A stretch of DNA of 45,793 nucleotides from an uncultured Eubacteriales bacterium (GCA_934446065.1 CAKSDP010000016.1:1-45793), one strand, 5' to 3'. Positions 1-8,374 are shown, numbered from the stretch's first letter. Notes: a model not told the origin generated them from the letters alone. Program-made: numbers and translations.

Positions 1-684
1 GAAGGCTTTACCGCGCAGCGGCAGTTTACGGGAAATGCCGCTCATGAGTTGCGCACGCCGCTTTCGCTGATGCAGGCACAGCTTGAACTGTTTTCCGCGG
101 AGCATCCCGAGGTATCGCGGGAAACGGCGGATTTTCTGCGCCTGCTGTGCGAGCAGACCGAGCGTATGACGCAAATGACGAAAACGCTGCTTGAAATGAG
201 TGAGCTCAAGACGGTACCCTGCACCGACCGTATTGAATTGGCTCCTATGGTTGAGGAGATCTTTGCCGACCTTGCTCCGCTTGCGGACAGAAACGACATA
301 ATCCTTGAAAGTGAAGGTGACGGAGCTATGATCGGCAGTGACACGCTGATTTACCGTATGCTCTTTAATCTGACCGAAAATTCCATACGCTACAATCGCC
401 CGAACGGAACGGTGCGTATTATGATTACCGATGAAAAAAATCGGTTAGCCATTCGGGTTGCAGATACCGGCTGCGGCATACCGGAGAAATACAGAGAAAG
501 CATTTTTCATCCCTTTTTCAGGGTGGATAAATCCAGGAGCAGAGAAAACGGCGGCGTGGGATTGGGACTTTCGTTGGTGTGGGAGATTGTTGCATTGCAC
601 GGCGGTGAGATTCGGGTTGAGGAAAGCTCGGAAAAGGGGACGACTATAGCGGTGAAGTTCCCAACAGACACGAAAATAAAATAG
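1..684 (+). CDS. Sensor histidine kinase, C-terminal part (5' end outside window)
   Basis: The frame is open from base 1, so the sensor and membrane region lie upstream. What remains is a full kinase core. The H-box HELRTP is at bases 46-63, followed by a dimerisation helix. The N-box (LFNLTENSIRYN), G1 box (DTGCGIP), F-box (FHPFFRVDKS) and G2 box (GVGLGLSL) show an intact HATPase_c domain. The ATG at base 49 falls inside the H-box and is not a start. The final codons read KFPTDTKIK, then TAG. The ligand and partner regulator are unknown because the upstream gene is not visible. A cysteine hydrolase pseudogene starts 12 bases downstream and may share its transcript. Confidence 0.9.
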   Translation, partial: EGFTAQRQFTGNAAHELRTPLSLMQAQLELFSAEHPEVSRETADFLRLLCEQTERMTQMTKTLLEMSELKTVPCTDRIELAPMVEEIFADLAPLADRNDIILESEGDGAMIGSDTLIYRMLFNLTENSIRYNRPNGTVRIMITDEKNRLAIRVADTGCGIPEKYRESIFHPFFRVDKSRSRENGGVGLGLSLVWEIVALHGGEIRVEESSEKGTTIAVKFPTDTKIK

Positions 685-696
685 CGGAGGTTATTT

Positions 697-1212
697 ATGA
701 AAACACTGATTGTTATCGACATGCAGAATGATTTTGTCACGGGAGTACTCGGCTCGAAAGAGGCGGTTGCTGTTCTGCCGAATGTTAAAAAGAAAATTGA
801 CGTATACATGGCTGCCGGGGATGAGGTGATTTTCACTCGTGACACACACGAAGAAAACTATCTTGAAACCAACGAAGGACGGCATCTTCCTGTGCCGCAT
901 TGTGTCAAAGGAACGGAAGGTTGGCAAGTTGTAAAAGAAATCGACTGCCCCGACTGCAAACATATTGACAAGCCGACTTTCGGCTATATTCATTGGGCTG
1001 AGTAATTCAAAGACAGCAGAATTTCGGGAATTGAGATTATCGGTGTATGTACCGATATCTGTGTGATATCTAATGCTCTGATATTAAAAGCGGTTTTCCC
1101 CGAGATTGATATAAGCGTTGATGCAAGCTGCTGTGCCGGAGTTACGCCTGAAACGCACAGGGCGGCATTGACCGCAATGAAGGCTTGCCAGGTTAATGTT
1201 ATCGGGGAGTGA
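697..1212 (+). pseudogene. Isochorismatase-family cysteine hydrolase (nicotinamidase-like), interrupted by in-frame TAA
   Basis: The reading frame encodes about 171 residues, the usual family length. It carries the N-terminal IDMQNDF motif with the catalytic Asp, the central DKPTFG motif with the catalytic Lys, and GVCTDICV with the nucleophilic Cys. A TAA at 1003-1005, after the residues HWAE, splits it. The same frame continues at once with FKDSRISGIEIIGVCTD and ends at TGA 1210-1212. No frame change is needed, so this is a simple nonsense mutation, and the catalytic Cys lies in the part after the stop. The ribosome binding site (GCGGAGG) is intact. A sequencing error, or readthrough, would restore a normal enzyme; TAA serves as an ordinary stop elsewhere in the window (pstC, pstB). 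Confidence 0.8.
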
Positions 1213-1247
1213 ACCAAACAACATCAATAGCTTTATTATGTAAAGTT

Positions 1248-1277
1248 CAGGGGCAGGGTCCGAAGACCTTGCCCCTG
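1248..1277. terminator. GC-rich hairpin between two convergent decayed genes
   Basis: A 13-base arm (1248-1260) pairs with 1265-1277 around a CGAA loop, with one G-T pair. Seven or more A residues follow on the plus strand, so no T tract follows the hairpin on either strand in the classical way. It could be a weak bidirectional terminator for the convergent hydrolase and anti-sigma genes. Confidence 0.4.
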
Positions 1278-1302
1278 AAAAAATATGATTCGAGGTGGAA
1301 TA

Positions 1303-2150
1303 TCATCGATACTCCGGCTTCAGAATATCTGATATGGCACCTTTTTTGATTACAAACTCCGGAGTACCCATGCTTCACGGGGCAACCTCGTATTTATCAA
1401 AGACGATAACAAGGTTGCCGTCTTTATCCCAATAGAAATTATGCTTGTCATCGAGTGTTACGAAGTCCTGACCGATTTCCGCATTTTCAACCCAGTATAT
1501 TTTACTGCTGTCCTTTGCCATAATTTTTTCATCTGTTTACGGAGATTGTCTGCCAAAACTGCGGCGAAACCGTCTGATGTAAACAGGTCTTTAAGTTCTA
1601 CGATTTTGCCGTTTACTTTATCGATATGGTAGAATCTATAGTAGGTATTGCTGCTGCCTGCAGCCTCATGAACACGAATCTTCAGCGTGAACCATTTCTC
1701 TGTATTTGTAACCACCTCATAATCCACAAAAATACCGCTATGTCCTTCGTTTCAGATTTCTTCCAGTTCATCATTAAAACGGTCGACCAGAAGCTTTGTT
1801 AATTCGTCAACATCTTTATTGATATAATCGGCGGCCGAGCTTTCGCTGCCCTCAATCTTCGGGACATCAATATCCATCTGATGATAATCATCGGAATAAA
1901 AGTAATTGCGAATGGTAACCACTCTTACAATACTGCCGATAACGGGGATTTTTTCTAAGGCCTGTGCATACACAGCGCTGCAATTCGGAAGGATAACGAG
2001 ACACACAAACACAAAACAGGCTACTATCGCTATTGCCTTCGGAAATGTTCTGTATATTGTCCGGTATCTGATTGAAAGTATCCGTGTTACTGATGACTTA
2101 AAACTGATTATAAATGTTAAAGGCGGTGCATCGGTAATGGAAGAATTGTA
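1303..2150 (-). pseudogene. RsiV-like anti-sigma factor with DUF3298/DUF4163-type domain, three inactivating lesions
   Basis: Read on the minus strand, the sequence has a short cytoplasmic part, one membrane segment (about 2035-1975, AIAIVACFVFVCLVIL) and an extracellular region. That region contains RVVTIRNYFYSDDYHQMD, YINKDVDEL, DYEVVTNTEKWFTL and VNGKIVELKDLFTSDGF, typical of RsiV-like proteins. Three lesions are visible. There is an in-frame TGA at 1752-1754. A one-base loss in a poly-A run near 1517-1522 means the true frame (IMAKDSSKIYWVENAEIGQDF) continues one base over. A second TGA follows VAP near 1381. The restored frame ends in the expected FVIKKGAISDILKPEYR at 1303. An in-frame TGA at 2151 marks the visible upstream end; the N-terminus may be degraded too. 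No partner sigma factor is visible. Confidence 0.75.
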
Positions 2151-2196
2151 TCAGAGAGAAGATTGAAACTTTTTGCTTTCAAAATGCAAAAAAGTC

Positions 2197-2225
2197 TTGA
2201 CTTTTGGGTTGGACTCCGTTATAAC
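2197..2225 (+). promoter_or_regulatory. Promoter TTGACT-17-TATAAC with CCGTTATAACGG palindrome over the -10
   Basis: TTGACT at 2197-2202, a 17-base spacer and TATAAC at 2220-2225 make a good sigma-A promoter. A perfect 12-base palindrome, CCGTTATAACGG (2216-2227), covers the -10, as an operator would. It would drive a transcript of about 115 bases that ends at the 2312-2346 terminator. The only open frame within it is an 11-codon frame at about 2294. Confidence 0.55.
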
Positions 2226-2311
2226 GGTACAGTTAAGAAAAGACAAAGCGAATATACATACGAAAAGGGGTTTTCCCAGTGGTTGTATATTCATGGAGCA
2301 AAGACAAAAAA

Positions 2312-2346
2312 AGAAAAGGAATGCATAGCATTCCTTTTCTTTTTTT
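2312..2346 (+). terminator. Strong intrinsic terminator
   Basis: A 13-base arm (2312-2324) pairs perfectly with 2328-2340 around a three-base loop and is followed by a run of T. The A-rich stretch before the stem lets it work on the minus strand as well. It separates the decayed region from the next promoter. Confidence 0.8.
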
Positions 2347-2401
2347 GGCGTCGGCACAGAACGACGCGAACCGGAGAATCCGACGCGGGCGTGCGATCTA
2401 C

Positions 2402-2430
2402 TTGACACACCTCCGCCCTGCGGATATAAT
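2402..2430 (+). promoter_or_regulatory. Consensus sigma-A promoter for the membrane flavodoxin-like gene
   Basis: TTGACA (2402-2407), exactly 17 bases, then TATAAT (2425-2430): a perfect match to the vegetative consensus, about 60 bases before the coding sequence. Strong constitutive expression is expected. Confidence 0.85.
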
Positions 2431-2491
2431 AATACTGTGAAGGTGACTGTGCCTTGAAACCTTTTGAATGACGGGGAGTGGCATTGATACT

Positions 2492-3418
2492 ATGGAGAAA
2501 AAAGTGAGATCAAGATTTGCGCCGGCGCGCCGTGCACTCATATTCTGGACGCTGTTTATCGGGATAGGCGCACTTGCCGGCGGGACAATGATGCTCGTCG
2601 ATCCGACCGGTAAGGCGGTCAGAATGGACGCTATGCTTCCGTATTTTCAGGTGCTGCCTTTCGCTGACGTCCTGTTTCAGAATTTTTTGTTTTCGGGAAT
2701 CGCACTCCTTATCGTCAACGGATTTACAAATCTCACGGCTGCCGCATTGCTTATCGCGAGAAAGCGCGCAGGCGTTATCCTCGGCGGTGTGTTCGGCGTG
2801 ACCCTCATGCTGTGGATATGCATTCAGTTCTATATGTTTCCGCTGAACTTTATGTCAACGATCTATTTTATATTCGGATTCTGCCAAGCGGCGACGGGCT
2901 TTGCAGCGTATATCTTTGCAAAGCAGGAATCATTTGAGGTGCGCGAGTCCGACTATCCGAATATCGGGAAGGATCCCGACAGACTCATCGTGTATTTTTC
3001 GCGTATGGGGTACACAAAAAAGCTGGCGCTTGAGGAGGCTGACCGCACGGGCGCCGAAGTTTACGAGATAAAACCGACCGAGCGCGTGTCGGGCACTCTC
3101 GGATTCTGGTGGTGCGGCAGATTCGGTATGCACCGCTGGGATATGCCGATCGCTCCGATAACGGTTGACCTTGAGAAATACAGACGCGTCTGCATCTGCT
3201 CACCGATCTGGGTGTTCGCTCTTGCCTCGCCCGTCAGGTGCTTCTGCCGTGCGGCGTCGGGTAAGATCGGGAGCGTAGACTACATACTTGTCCATCACAC
3301 AGGCGGCGCGTATATGAATGCCGCAGCGGAGATGGATGCGCTGCTCGGCGTGAATCACACGGGGCTTCAAAGCGTTCAGTGCCGCACGGGAAAGTATAAG
3401 ACGATCGTGCAGCCCTGA
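2492..3418 (+). CDS. Membrane protein with C-terminal flavodoxin-like domain
   Basis: The N-terminal half has about four hydrophobic segments (ALIFWTLFIGIGAL, VLFQNFLFSGIALLIV, GVILGGVFGVTLMLWI, FMSTIYFIFGFCQAAT). The C-terminal half, from about residue 170, resembles a short flavodoxin: LIVYFSRMGYTKKLA is a phosphate-binding-loop-like segment, followed by AEVYEIKPTER and VCICSPIWVFALASPVRCF, where a flavodoxin has its second FMN loop. It could be a membrane-tethered electron carrier or sensor; no specific function is recognised. Start choice: ATG 2492 (MEKKVRS) with GGGGAG 13 bases upstream, or ATG 2468 (MTGSGID) with no binding site; I prefer 2492. It stands alone between its own promoter and terminator. 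Confidence 0.75.
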   Translation: MEKKVRSRFAPARRALIFWTLFIGIGALAGGTMMLVDPTGKAVRMDAMLPYFQVLPFADVLFQNFLFSGIALLIVNGFTNLTAAALLIARKRAGVILGGVFGVTLMLWICIQFYMFPLNFMSTIYFIFGFCQAATGFAAYIFAKQESFEVRESDYPNIGKDPDRLIVYFSRMGYTKKLALEEADRTGAEVYEIKPTERVSGTLGFWWCGRFGMHRWDMPIAPITVDLEKYRRVCICSPIWVFALASPVRCFCRAASGKIGSVDYILVHHTGGAYMNAAAEMDALLGVNHTGLQSVQCRTGKYKTIVQP

Positions 3419-3460
3419 TTTTGCTCGGCTGACACATCGGCGAAAAACGAATAAAAACAT

Positions 3461-3500
3461 ATCGGTACCGCTTGGTTGAACGGTGCCGATTTTTTCTTTT
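3461..3500 (+). terminator. Intrinsic terminator after the membrane flavodoxin-like gene
   Basis: Arms ATCGGTACCG (3461-3470) and CGGTGCCGAT (3481-3490) pair with one G-T, around a 10-base loop, and are followed by TTTTTTCTTTT. Confidence 0.85.
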
Positions 3501-3505
3501 CTCAT

Positions 3506-3560
3506 TTGACACGGATTTTACAAAACTTTTCTTTTTGATTTTACCGGAGCGGGGTATCAT
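3506..3560 (+). promoter_or_regulatory. pst promoter with PHO-box-like direct repeats
   Basis: TTGACA (3506), TTTACA (3517) and TTTTACC (3539) recur at multiples of 11 bases, with a weaker TTTTCT at 3528. Phosphate response regulators of the PhoP/PhoB class bind TTnACA-like repeats spaced 11 bases apart. A -10-like TATCAT follows at 3555-3560, with no -35 hexamer at 17 bases, as expected for an activator-dependent promoter. It stands 43 bases before pstS and the phoP-phoR genes are in the same operon. The regulator assignment is inference. Confidence 0.6.
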
Positions 3561-3602
3561 ATAAGTGTAGAAAATAAAAAAGGAAGAAAGAGGAGAGAAA
3601 AA

Positions 3603-4406
3603 ATGAAAAGGATTACAGGAATTATTCTTGCGGCAATACTTTGCGTGACGGCACTTGTCGGATGCGGTTCGGACAGCGGTTCGGTATCGACCGACGGATC
3701 CACCTCGATGGAGAAGGTCATCGGTGCGCTCGGCGAAGCATTTATGGAAGCAAACAAGGACATAACGTTCACATACAACCCCACCGGATCCGGTTCCGGA
3801 ATTAAGGCGGTATCCGAGGGCAGATGCGATATCGGTCTCTCGAGCCGCAACCTCAAGGATGACGAAAAGGCAAGCGGCCTCAAGGAAACCGTGCTTGCAC
3901 TCGACGGTATCGCTATCATCGTGAACCCGAAGAATTCGGTAAACGATCTTGACGTTGAGACGATCGCAAAGATCTACACCGGAGAGATCACAAACTGGAA
4001 GGATGTCGGCGGAGCCGATGCTGAGATCGTCCTGATCGGACGCGAGGCAGGCAGCGGAACGAGAGACGGATTTGAGTCTATCACTGATACGGCAGACAAG
4101 TGCCAGTACCGTCAGGAGCTGACCTCCACCGGTGATGTTATAACAACAGTATCGCAGAACGAGAACGCGATCGGCTATGCCTCCCTCGCAGCGCTGAAGG
4201 ATACGGTCAAGGCGCTGACTGTCGGCGGAGTCGCTCCCACCGAGGACACGGTCAAGGACGGTACCTACTTGATTCAGCGTCCGTTCGTCCTCGTAACAAA
4301 GGACGGAACAAAGCTGTCCGACGCGGCACAGAAATTCTTTGACTACGCTACCTCTGCTGAGGTTCGGGATATCATAGCAAAGGCCGGCGCAGTAGCCGCT
4401 AACTGA
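3603..4406 (+). CDS. pstS: Phosphate ABC transporter substrate-binding lipoprotein
   Basis: This 267-residue protein binds phosphate outside the membrane and delivers it to PstCA. The N-terminus is a lipoprotein signal (MKRITGIILAAILCVTALVGC) with lipobox LVGC, so Cys21 is the lipidated residue. Phosphate-contact motifs are present: DGSTSMEKV, NPTGSGSGI, DIGLSSRNL and GREAGSGTRDGF. The SD sequence AGAGGAG precedes the ATG. It is first in the pst-pho operon, 67 bases before pstC with a stem-loop between them, an arrangement that often lets pstS mRNA accumulate above the permease genes. Induction by phosphate starvation through PhoP is likely. Confidence 0.97.
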   Translation: MKRITGIILAAILCVTALVGCGSDSGSVSTDGSTSMEKVIGALGEAFMEANKDITFTYNPTGSGSGIKAVSEGRCDIGLSSRNLKDDEKASGLKETVLALDGIAIIVNPKNSVNDLDVETIAKIYTGEITNWKDVGGADAEIVLIGREAGSGTRDGFESITDTADKCQYRQELTSTGDVITTVSQNENAIGYASLAALKDTVKALTVGGVAPTEDTVKDGTYLIQRPFVLVTKDGTKLSDAAQKFFDYATSAEVRDIIAKAGAVAAN

Positions 4407-4424
4407 AGAAAATGAGATGGCACA

Positions 4425-4448
4425 AAGGCTGCGATGAAAAGCAGCCTT
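4425..4448 (+). promoter_or_regulatory. pstS-pstC intergenic stem-loop
   Basis: AAGGCTGC (4425-4432) pairs with GCAGCCTT (4441-4448) around an eight-base loop. No T tract follows, so it is more likely an mRNA-stabilising or processing hairpin at the pstS 3' end than a terminator. Confidence 0.5.
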
Positions 4449-4473
4449 ATGCCTGTATATGGAGAATGATGTT

Positions 4474-5364
4474 ATGAAAAAAACTCATGCGGCATCCAAA
4501 AAACGCGCGCTTGAAAACTTCGTGCACGGCGTGTTCCTGATCCTCGGGCTGATAACGGTAGCCGCTGTTCTTCTCATCACGGTATATCTTATTATATCGG
4601 GTCTCCCCGCGATAAAGAAGATCGGCATCGTCGATTTCCTGTTCGGAACGAAGTGGGCGTCAACGGCAAGCGAGCCGTCGTTCGGCATACTCCAGTACAT
4701 CCTCACGAGCGTGTACGGAACAGCCGGAGCGATCGTCATCGGTGTTCCGATAGGCTTCTTGTGCGCGGTGTATCTTGCAAAGGTGGCTTCGCCGAAGGTG
4801 CGCGGAGTTATGGAGGCGGCGGTAAGCCTGCTCGCCGGAATTCCCTCGGTCGTATACGGCCTTGTGGGTATGCTCGTCCTTGTGCCGGGAATCGCAAAGA
4901 TATTCGGACTTGCGGACGGCGCGAGCCTGCTCTGCGCGATAATCGTGCTTGCGGTAATGATCCTCCCCTCGATCATCAAGGTTTCGATGACCGCACTTGA
5001 GGCGGTCCCGAAGGAGTACGAGGATGCGTCGCTCGCCCTCGGCGCAACGCCGATCGAAACGTATTTCAAGGTGTCGGTTCCCGCTGCAAAAAGCGGTATC
5101 GCGGCGGCGGTCGTTCTCGGAGTCGGACGCGCGATAGGCGAGGCAATGGCGGTCATGATGGTCGCGGGCAACGCCGCGTCAAATATGCCGACGCTGTTCG
5201 GAAGCGTGCGGTTCCTCACGACCGCAGTCGCAAGCGAGATGGCGTATTCCGGTGGACTTCAACGGCAGGCGCTGTTCTCGATCGCCCTTGTGCTGTTCCT
5301 CTTTATAATGATGATAAACGCAACGCTTAACTTTTTCCTCAAGCGTGACCGCGACGGTAAATAA
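4474..5364 (+). CDS. pstC: Phosphate ABC transporter permease PstC
   Basis: This inner-membrane permease of 296 residues has six predicted membrane segments. The binding-protein-dependent transport signature is the EAA loop region (TALEAVPKEYEDASLALGAT). The family motif AGIPSVVYGLVGM is present. The start is set at ATG 4474 because GGAG (4461-4464) is nine bases upstream; the in-frame ATG at 4459 lacks a binding site. It heterodimerises with PstA, whose start follows 14 bases after its stop, so the two are translated together. Confidence 0.95.
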   Translation: MKKTHAASKKRALENFVHGVFLILGLITVAAVLLITVYLIISGLPAIKKIGIVDFLFGTKWASTASEPSFGILQYILTSVYGTAGAIVIGVPIGFLCAVYLAKVASPKVRGVMEAAVSLLAGIPSVVYGLVGMLVLVPGIAKIFGLADGASLLCAIIVLAVMILPSIIKVSMTALEAVPKEYEDASLALGATPIETYFKVSVPAAKSGIAAAVVLGVGRAIGEAMAVMMVAGNAASNMPTLFGSVRFLTTAVASEMAYSGGLQRQALFSIALVLFLFIMMINATLNFFLKRDRDGK

Positions 5365-5378
5365 TGCGGAGGTGTGTT

Positions 5379-6242
5379 ATGACAGGTCAAAATAAACTCT
5401 CGAAAAAACGCCGGGCGTATATATGGATGATGCGGATCCTCATGTGGGCTGCGACGGCGATCACCGCCGGCATCGTCATATTCATGATCGCTTACGTATT
5501 TGTGCGCGGCGTGCCGAATATCACGTGGGAGCTGCTCTCCACCTCCCCGAGCTACCTTTCTGGCAGGATCGGAATTCTGCCGGACATTATGAATACGCTG
5601 TATATCGTCCTTGCGACAATAGTGATCGTGCTGCCGCTCGGGGTCGGTGCCGCAGTGTACCTTACCGAGTACGCAAAGAACAAGCGGGTCGTTGCGGTGA
5701 TCGAGTATGCGGCAGAGACGCTGTCCGGTATTCCGTCGATCATATACGGGCTTGTCGGGATGCTGTTCTTCTGCCAGTTTCTCGGAATGAAGACGTCGCT
5801 TATCGCAGGAGCGCTGACGCTTGTGATAATGAACCTCCCGACGGTTATGCGCACGACGGAGGAGAGCCTTAAAACCGTGCCCCAGAGCTATCGCGAGGGC
5901 GCGTTCGGACTCGGTGCCGGAAAGTGGCGCGTGATCCGCACGGTGGTCCTGCCCGGATGCATCGACGGCGTTATCACCGGATGCATACTGTCTGTCGGAA
6001 GGATCCTCGGTGAGTCGGCGGCACTGCTTTTCACTGCGGGCTTCGCGCACGCTCTGAACGGAATAATCGACGGACTCGGCAGCGCGGGTGCAACGCTTAC
6101 AGTTGCGCTCTACGTCTACGCAAAGGAGCAGGGCGAGTTTGCGGTCGCATTTGCGATAGCCGCAATACTTATGGTGCTCACGCTTCTCATAAATCTTGCG
6201 GCGACGCTCGTAGGAAAATATTTCGCACGGAAAAAGGACTGA
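5379..6242 (+). CDS. pstA: Phosphate ABC transporter permease PstA
   Basis: The second channel subunit, 287 residues, has about six membrane segments. It shares the AGIPS-like motif (LSGIPSIIYGLVGM) and the EAA loop (SLKTVPQSYREGAFGLGAG) with PstC, showing the two are paralogues. ATG 5379 is chosen because GGAGG (5368-5372) lies six bases upstream; an ATG at 5364 overlaps the pstC stop but has no binding site. pstB follows 18 bases downstream. Confidence 0.95.
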   Translation: MTGQNKLSKKRRAYIWMMRILMWAATAITAGIVIFMIAYVFVRGVPNITWELLSTSPSYLSGRIGILPDIMNTLYIVLATIVIVLPLGVGAAVYLTEYAKNKRVVAVIEYAAETLSGIPSIIYGLVGMLFFCQFLGMKTSLIAGALTLVIMNLPTVMRTTEESLKTVPQSYREGAFGLGAGKWRVIRTVVLPGCIDGVITGCILSVGRILGESAALLFTAGFAHALNGIIDGLGSAGATLTVALYVYAKEQGEFAVAFAIAAILMVLTLLINLAATLVGKYFARKKD

Positions 6243-6260
6243 CGGAAAAGGAGACATATT

Positions 6261-7016
6261 ATGAGCGATATTATTACGGTTAAGGATATGTGCCTGTGGT
6301 ACGGCGATCATCAGGCGCTGAAAAATATAAATATAAATATTCCCGAAAAGAGCATCACCGCACTTATCGGTCCGTCCGGCTGCGGAAAATCGACTTTTCT
6401 CAAGACGCTCAACCGCATGAACGACCTCATTCCGACAGTGAAGATCAGCGGCGATATCCGCTACAAGGGTGACGATATTTTCTCCCCGTCGCTTGACGTG
6501 ACTGAGCTGCGGCGCGAGGTCGGAATGGTGTTCCAGAAGCCGAACCCGTTCCCCATGACGATATACGACAATATCGCATACGGACCGCGCACGCACGGCG
6601 TGAAGAACAAGGCAAAGCTTGACGATATCGTCGAACGCTCGCTCAGAGGCGCTGCTATATGGGATGAGGTGAAGGATCGCCTGAAGAAAAATGCGCTCGG
6701 TCTCTCCGGCGGACAGCAGCAGAGGCTTTGCATTGCACGCGCGCTCGCCGTTGAGCCGAATGTGCTTCTGATGGATGAGCCGACAAGTGCGCTCGATCCG
6801 ATATCGACATCGAAGATCGAGGAGCTGTGCGCAGAGCTGAAGAAAAAATACACGATAATCATTGTCACACACAATATGCAGCAGGCGGTGCGAATATCGG
6901 ACAAAACGGCGTTCTTCCTGCTCGGCGAGCTTGTCGAGTACGGCGACACCGAGAGGATATTCTCCGATCCCGAGGATAAGAGAACAGAGGACTATATTAC
7001 AGGGAGGTTTGGATAA
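6261..7016 (+). CDS. pstB: Phosphate ABC transporter ATP-binding protein
   Basis: A 251-residue ATPase that powers PstCA. It has the Walker A motif GPSGCGKST (residues 37-45), Q-loop region VFQKPNPFPM, ABC signature LSGGQQQR, Walker B VLLMDEPTSALDP and switch His in VTHNMQQA. The length and the TLNRMNDL motif are typical of PstB. AAGGAGAC lies before the ATG. The TAA stop shares a base with the phoU ATG, so the two are translationally coupled. Confidence 0.97.
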   Translation: MSDIITVKDMCLWYGDHQALKNININIPEKSITALIGPSGCGKSTFLKTLNRMNDLIPTVKISGDIRYKGDDIFSPSLDVTELRREVGMVFQKPNPFPMTIYDNIAYGPRTHGVKNKAKLDDIVERSLRGAAIWDEVKDRLKKNALGLSGGQQQRLCIARALAVEPNVLLMDEPTSALDPISTSKIEELCAELKKKYTIIIVTHNMQQAVRISDKTAFFLLGELVEYGDTERIFSDPEDKRTEDYITGRFG

Positions 7017-7669
7017 TGAGAAGCCAATTAGACGAGCAGCTCGCGCAGCTCAACCGCGAAATGATAGAAATGGGATCGCTCTGCGAGGAGGTGATCTCGA
7101 TGGCGTCGCGCGCCCTCACGGAGATGGACAAGGATCTTGCGCGCAAGGTCGCGCCGCTTGACTCCGAAATAGATCAGAAGGAGCGCACGATCGAGAATAT
7201 GTGCCTGAGACTTCTGCTCCAGCAGCAGCCGGTAGCACGCGACCTCAGGCAGATATCGGCAGCGCTGAAGATGATCACGGATATGGAGCGTATCGGCGAT
7301 CAGGCGGAGGATATTTCCGAGATCATATGCCTGCTCGAGAACCATTCCGTCGAAAATGACGCCCTTCTTCGCGAAATGGCAAAGGCTGTGATAAAAATGG
7401 TCACACAAAGTGTTGACGCGTACGTTAAACGTGATATAATATTAGCAGAGAAGGTTGTATCCGACGACGATATTGTCGATAACTATTTCGACCTCGTGAA
7501 GGCGGCGCTGATAAAGAAGATCGCCGCAAACCCCGCCGACGGCGAGTACGCGATCGACCTTCTTATCATAGCTAAGTATTACGAGCGAATCGGCGACCAT
7601 GCCGTCAATATTGCGGAATGGGTGATATTCTCCGTTACGGGAACGCATAAGGACGAGGCCGCTGACTGA
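7016..7669 (+). CDS. phoU: Phosphate signalling protein PhoU
   Basis: A 217-residue cytoplasmic protein made of two repeated three-helix PhoU domains. Each carries the metal-binding-like E/D-rich motif: MERIGDQAEDISEI in the first and YERIGDHAVNIAEW in the second. PhoU links the Pst transporter to the PhoR kinase and keeps the regulon off when phosphate is plentiful. The start overlaps the pstB stop by one base. The response regulator gene starts 30 bases downstream, completing the sensing module. Confidence 0.95.
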   Translation: MRSQLDEQLAQLNREMIEMGSLCEEVISMASRALTEMDKDLARKVAPLDSEIDQKERTIENMCLRLLLQQQPVARDLRQISAALKMITDMERIGDQAEDISEIICLLENHSVENDALLREMAKAVIKMVTQSVDAYVKRDIILAEKVVSDDDIVDNYFDLVKAALIKKIAANPADGEYAIDLLIIAKYYERIGDHAVNIAEWVIFSVTGTHKDEAAD

Positions 7670-7699
7670 ATTTTCCATCCGACGGAAGAAAGGAATATC

Positions 7700-8374
7700 A
7701 TGATTTGGTGTGTAGAAGACGATGCGAGCATACGCGATATAGAGGTGTACGCACTTCAGTCAACAGGATTTGAGGCAAAGGGATTCGAGGACGGTGCCGC
7801 CTTCTGGGAAGCGCTTGAATCCGATATACCGGAGCTTGTCGTCCTTGACGTAATGCTTCCGGGAATCGACGGTATCGAGCTGTTGCGCCGTATGAAGGAT
7901 TCGCAGAAATACAGGGATATTCCGGTGGTCATGGCGACCGCCAAAGGTACTGAGTACGATAAGATCCAAGGGCTTGATATGGGAGCGGACTACTACCTCG
8001 CAAAGCCGTTCGGCGTTATGGAGTTTGTGTCCTGTATAAAGGCTGTGCTTCGGCGGTGCGCTCCGCGTGACAAGGCGAAGGTGCTCTCATCGGGCGACCT
8101 TACGGTGAATATTGATGAACATATTGCCACGGCGGGCGGTCAGCGAATAATGCTGACATACAAGGAGTTTGAGCTGCTCCGGTTGTTCCTGTCACACCCC
8201 GGCACCGCGTATACGAGGGATCAGCTTCTGGGCGAGGTCTGGGGAATGGATTACCTCGGAGAAACGCGGACGGTCGATATGCATATAAAGACGCTGCGAC
8301 AGAAGCTCGGCGAGTACGGCTCGCGGATAGAGACGGTGAGAGGCGTCGGCTACCGCCTGAATCCGCAGGAGTGA
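7700..8374 (+). CDS. phoP: Phosphate regulon response regulator (PhoP/PhoB type)
   Basis: A 224-residue OmpR-family regulator. The receiver domain (1-120) has acidic EDD near the N-terminus, the phosphoacceptor Asp in VVLDVMLPG, the Thr/Ala switch ATAKG and Lys in AKPFG. The winged-helix DNA-binding domain (about 130-224) has LTYKEFELLRLFL, TRDQLLGEVWG and RTVDMHIKTLRQKL. The SD AAAGGA precedes ATG 7700. Its place between phoU and a sensor kinase and the PHO-box-like repeats before pstS support control of its own operon by phosphate starvation. Confidence 0.92.
   Translation: MIWCVEDDASIRDIEVYALQSTGFEAKGFEDGAAFWEALESDIPELVVLDVMLPGIDGIELLRRMKDSQKYRDIPVVMATAKGTEYDKIQGLDMGADYYLAKPFGVMEFVSCIKAVLRRCAPRDKAKVLSSGDLTVNIDEHIATAGGQRIMLTYKEFELLRLFLSHPGTAYTRDQLLGEVWGMDYLGETRTVDMHIKTLRQKLGEYGSRIETVRGVGYRLNPQE

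Noticed and set aside
1003..1005. Programmed recoding of the TAA in the cysteine hydrolase
   Set aside because: TAA is an ordinary stop in pstC and pstB, and no recoding structure is visible; nonsense mutation is simpler.
1618..1627. A further TATCGATAT-like match inside the anti-sigma pseudogene
   Set aside because: It matches nine of ten bases, is part of the coding frame (IDKVNGK) and no promoter is at the required distance.
1752..1754. Selenocysteine at the TGA of the anti-sigma gene
   Set aside because: The site is not a redox site in this family, a second TGA and a frameshift follow, and no SECIS-like stem is evident.
5259..6872. A 537-codon minus-strand open frame across pstC, pstA and pstB
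   Set aside because: It spans three well-supported genes on the other strand and shows no domain or start signal.
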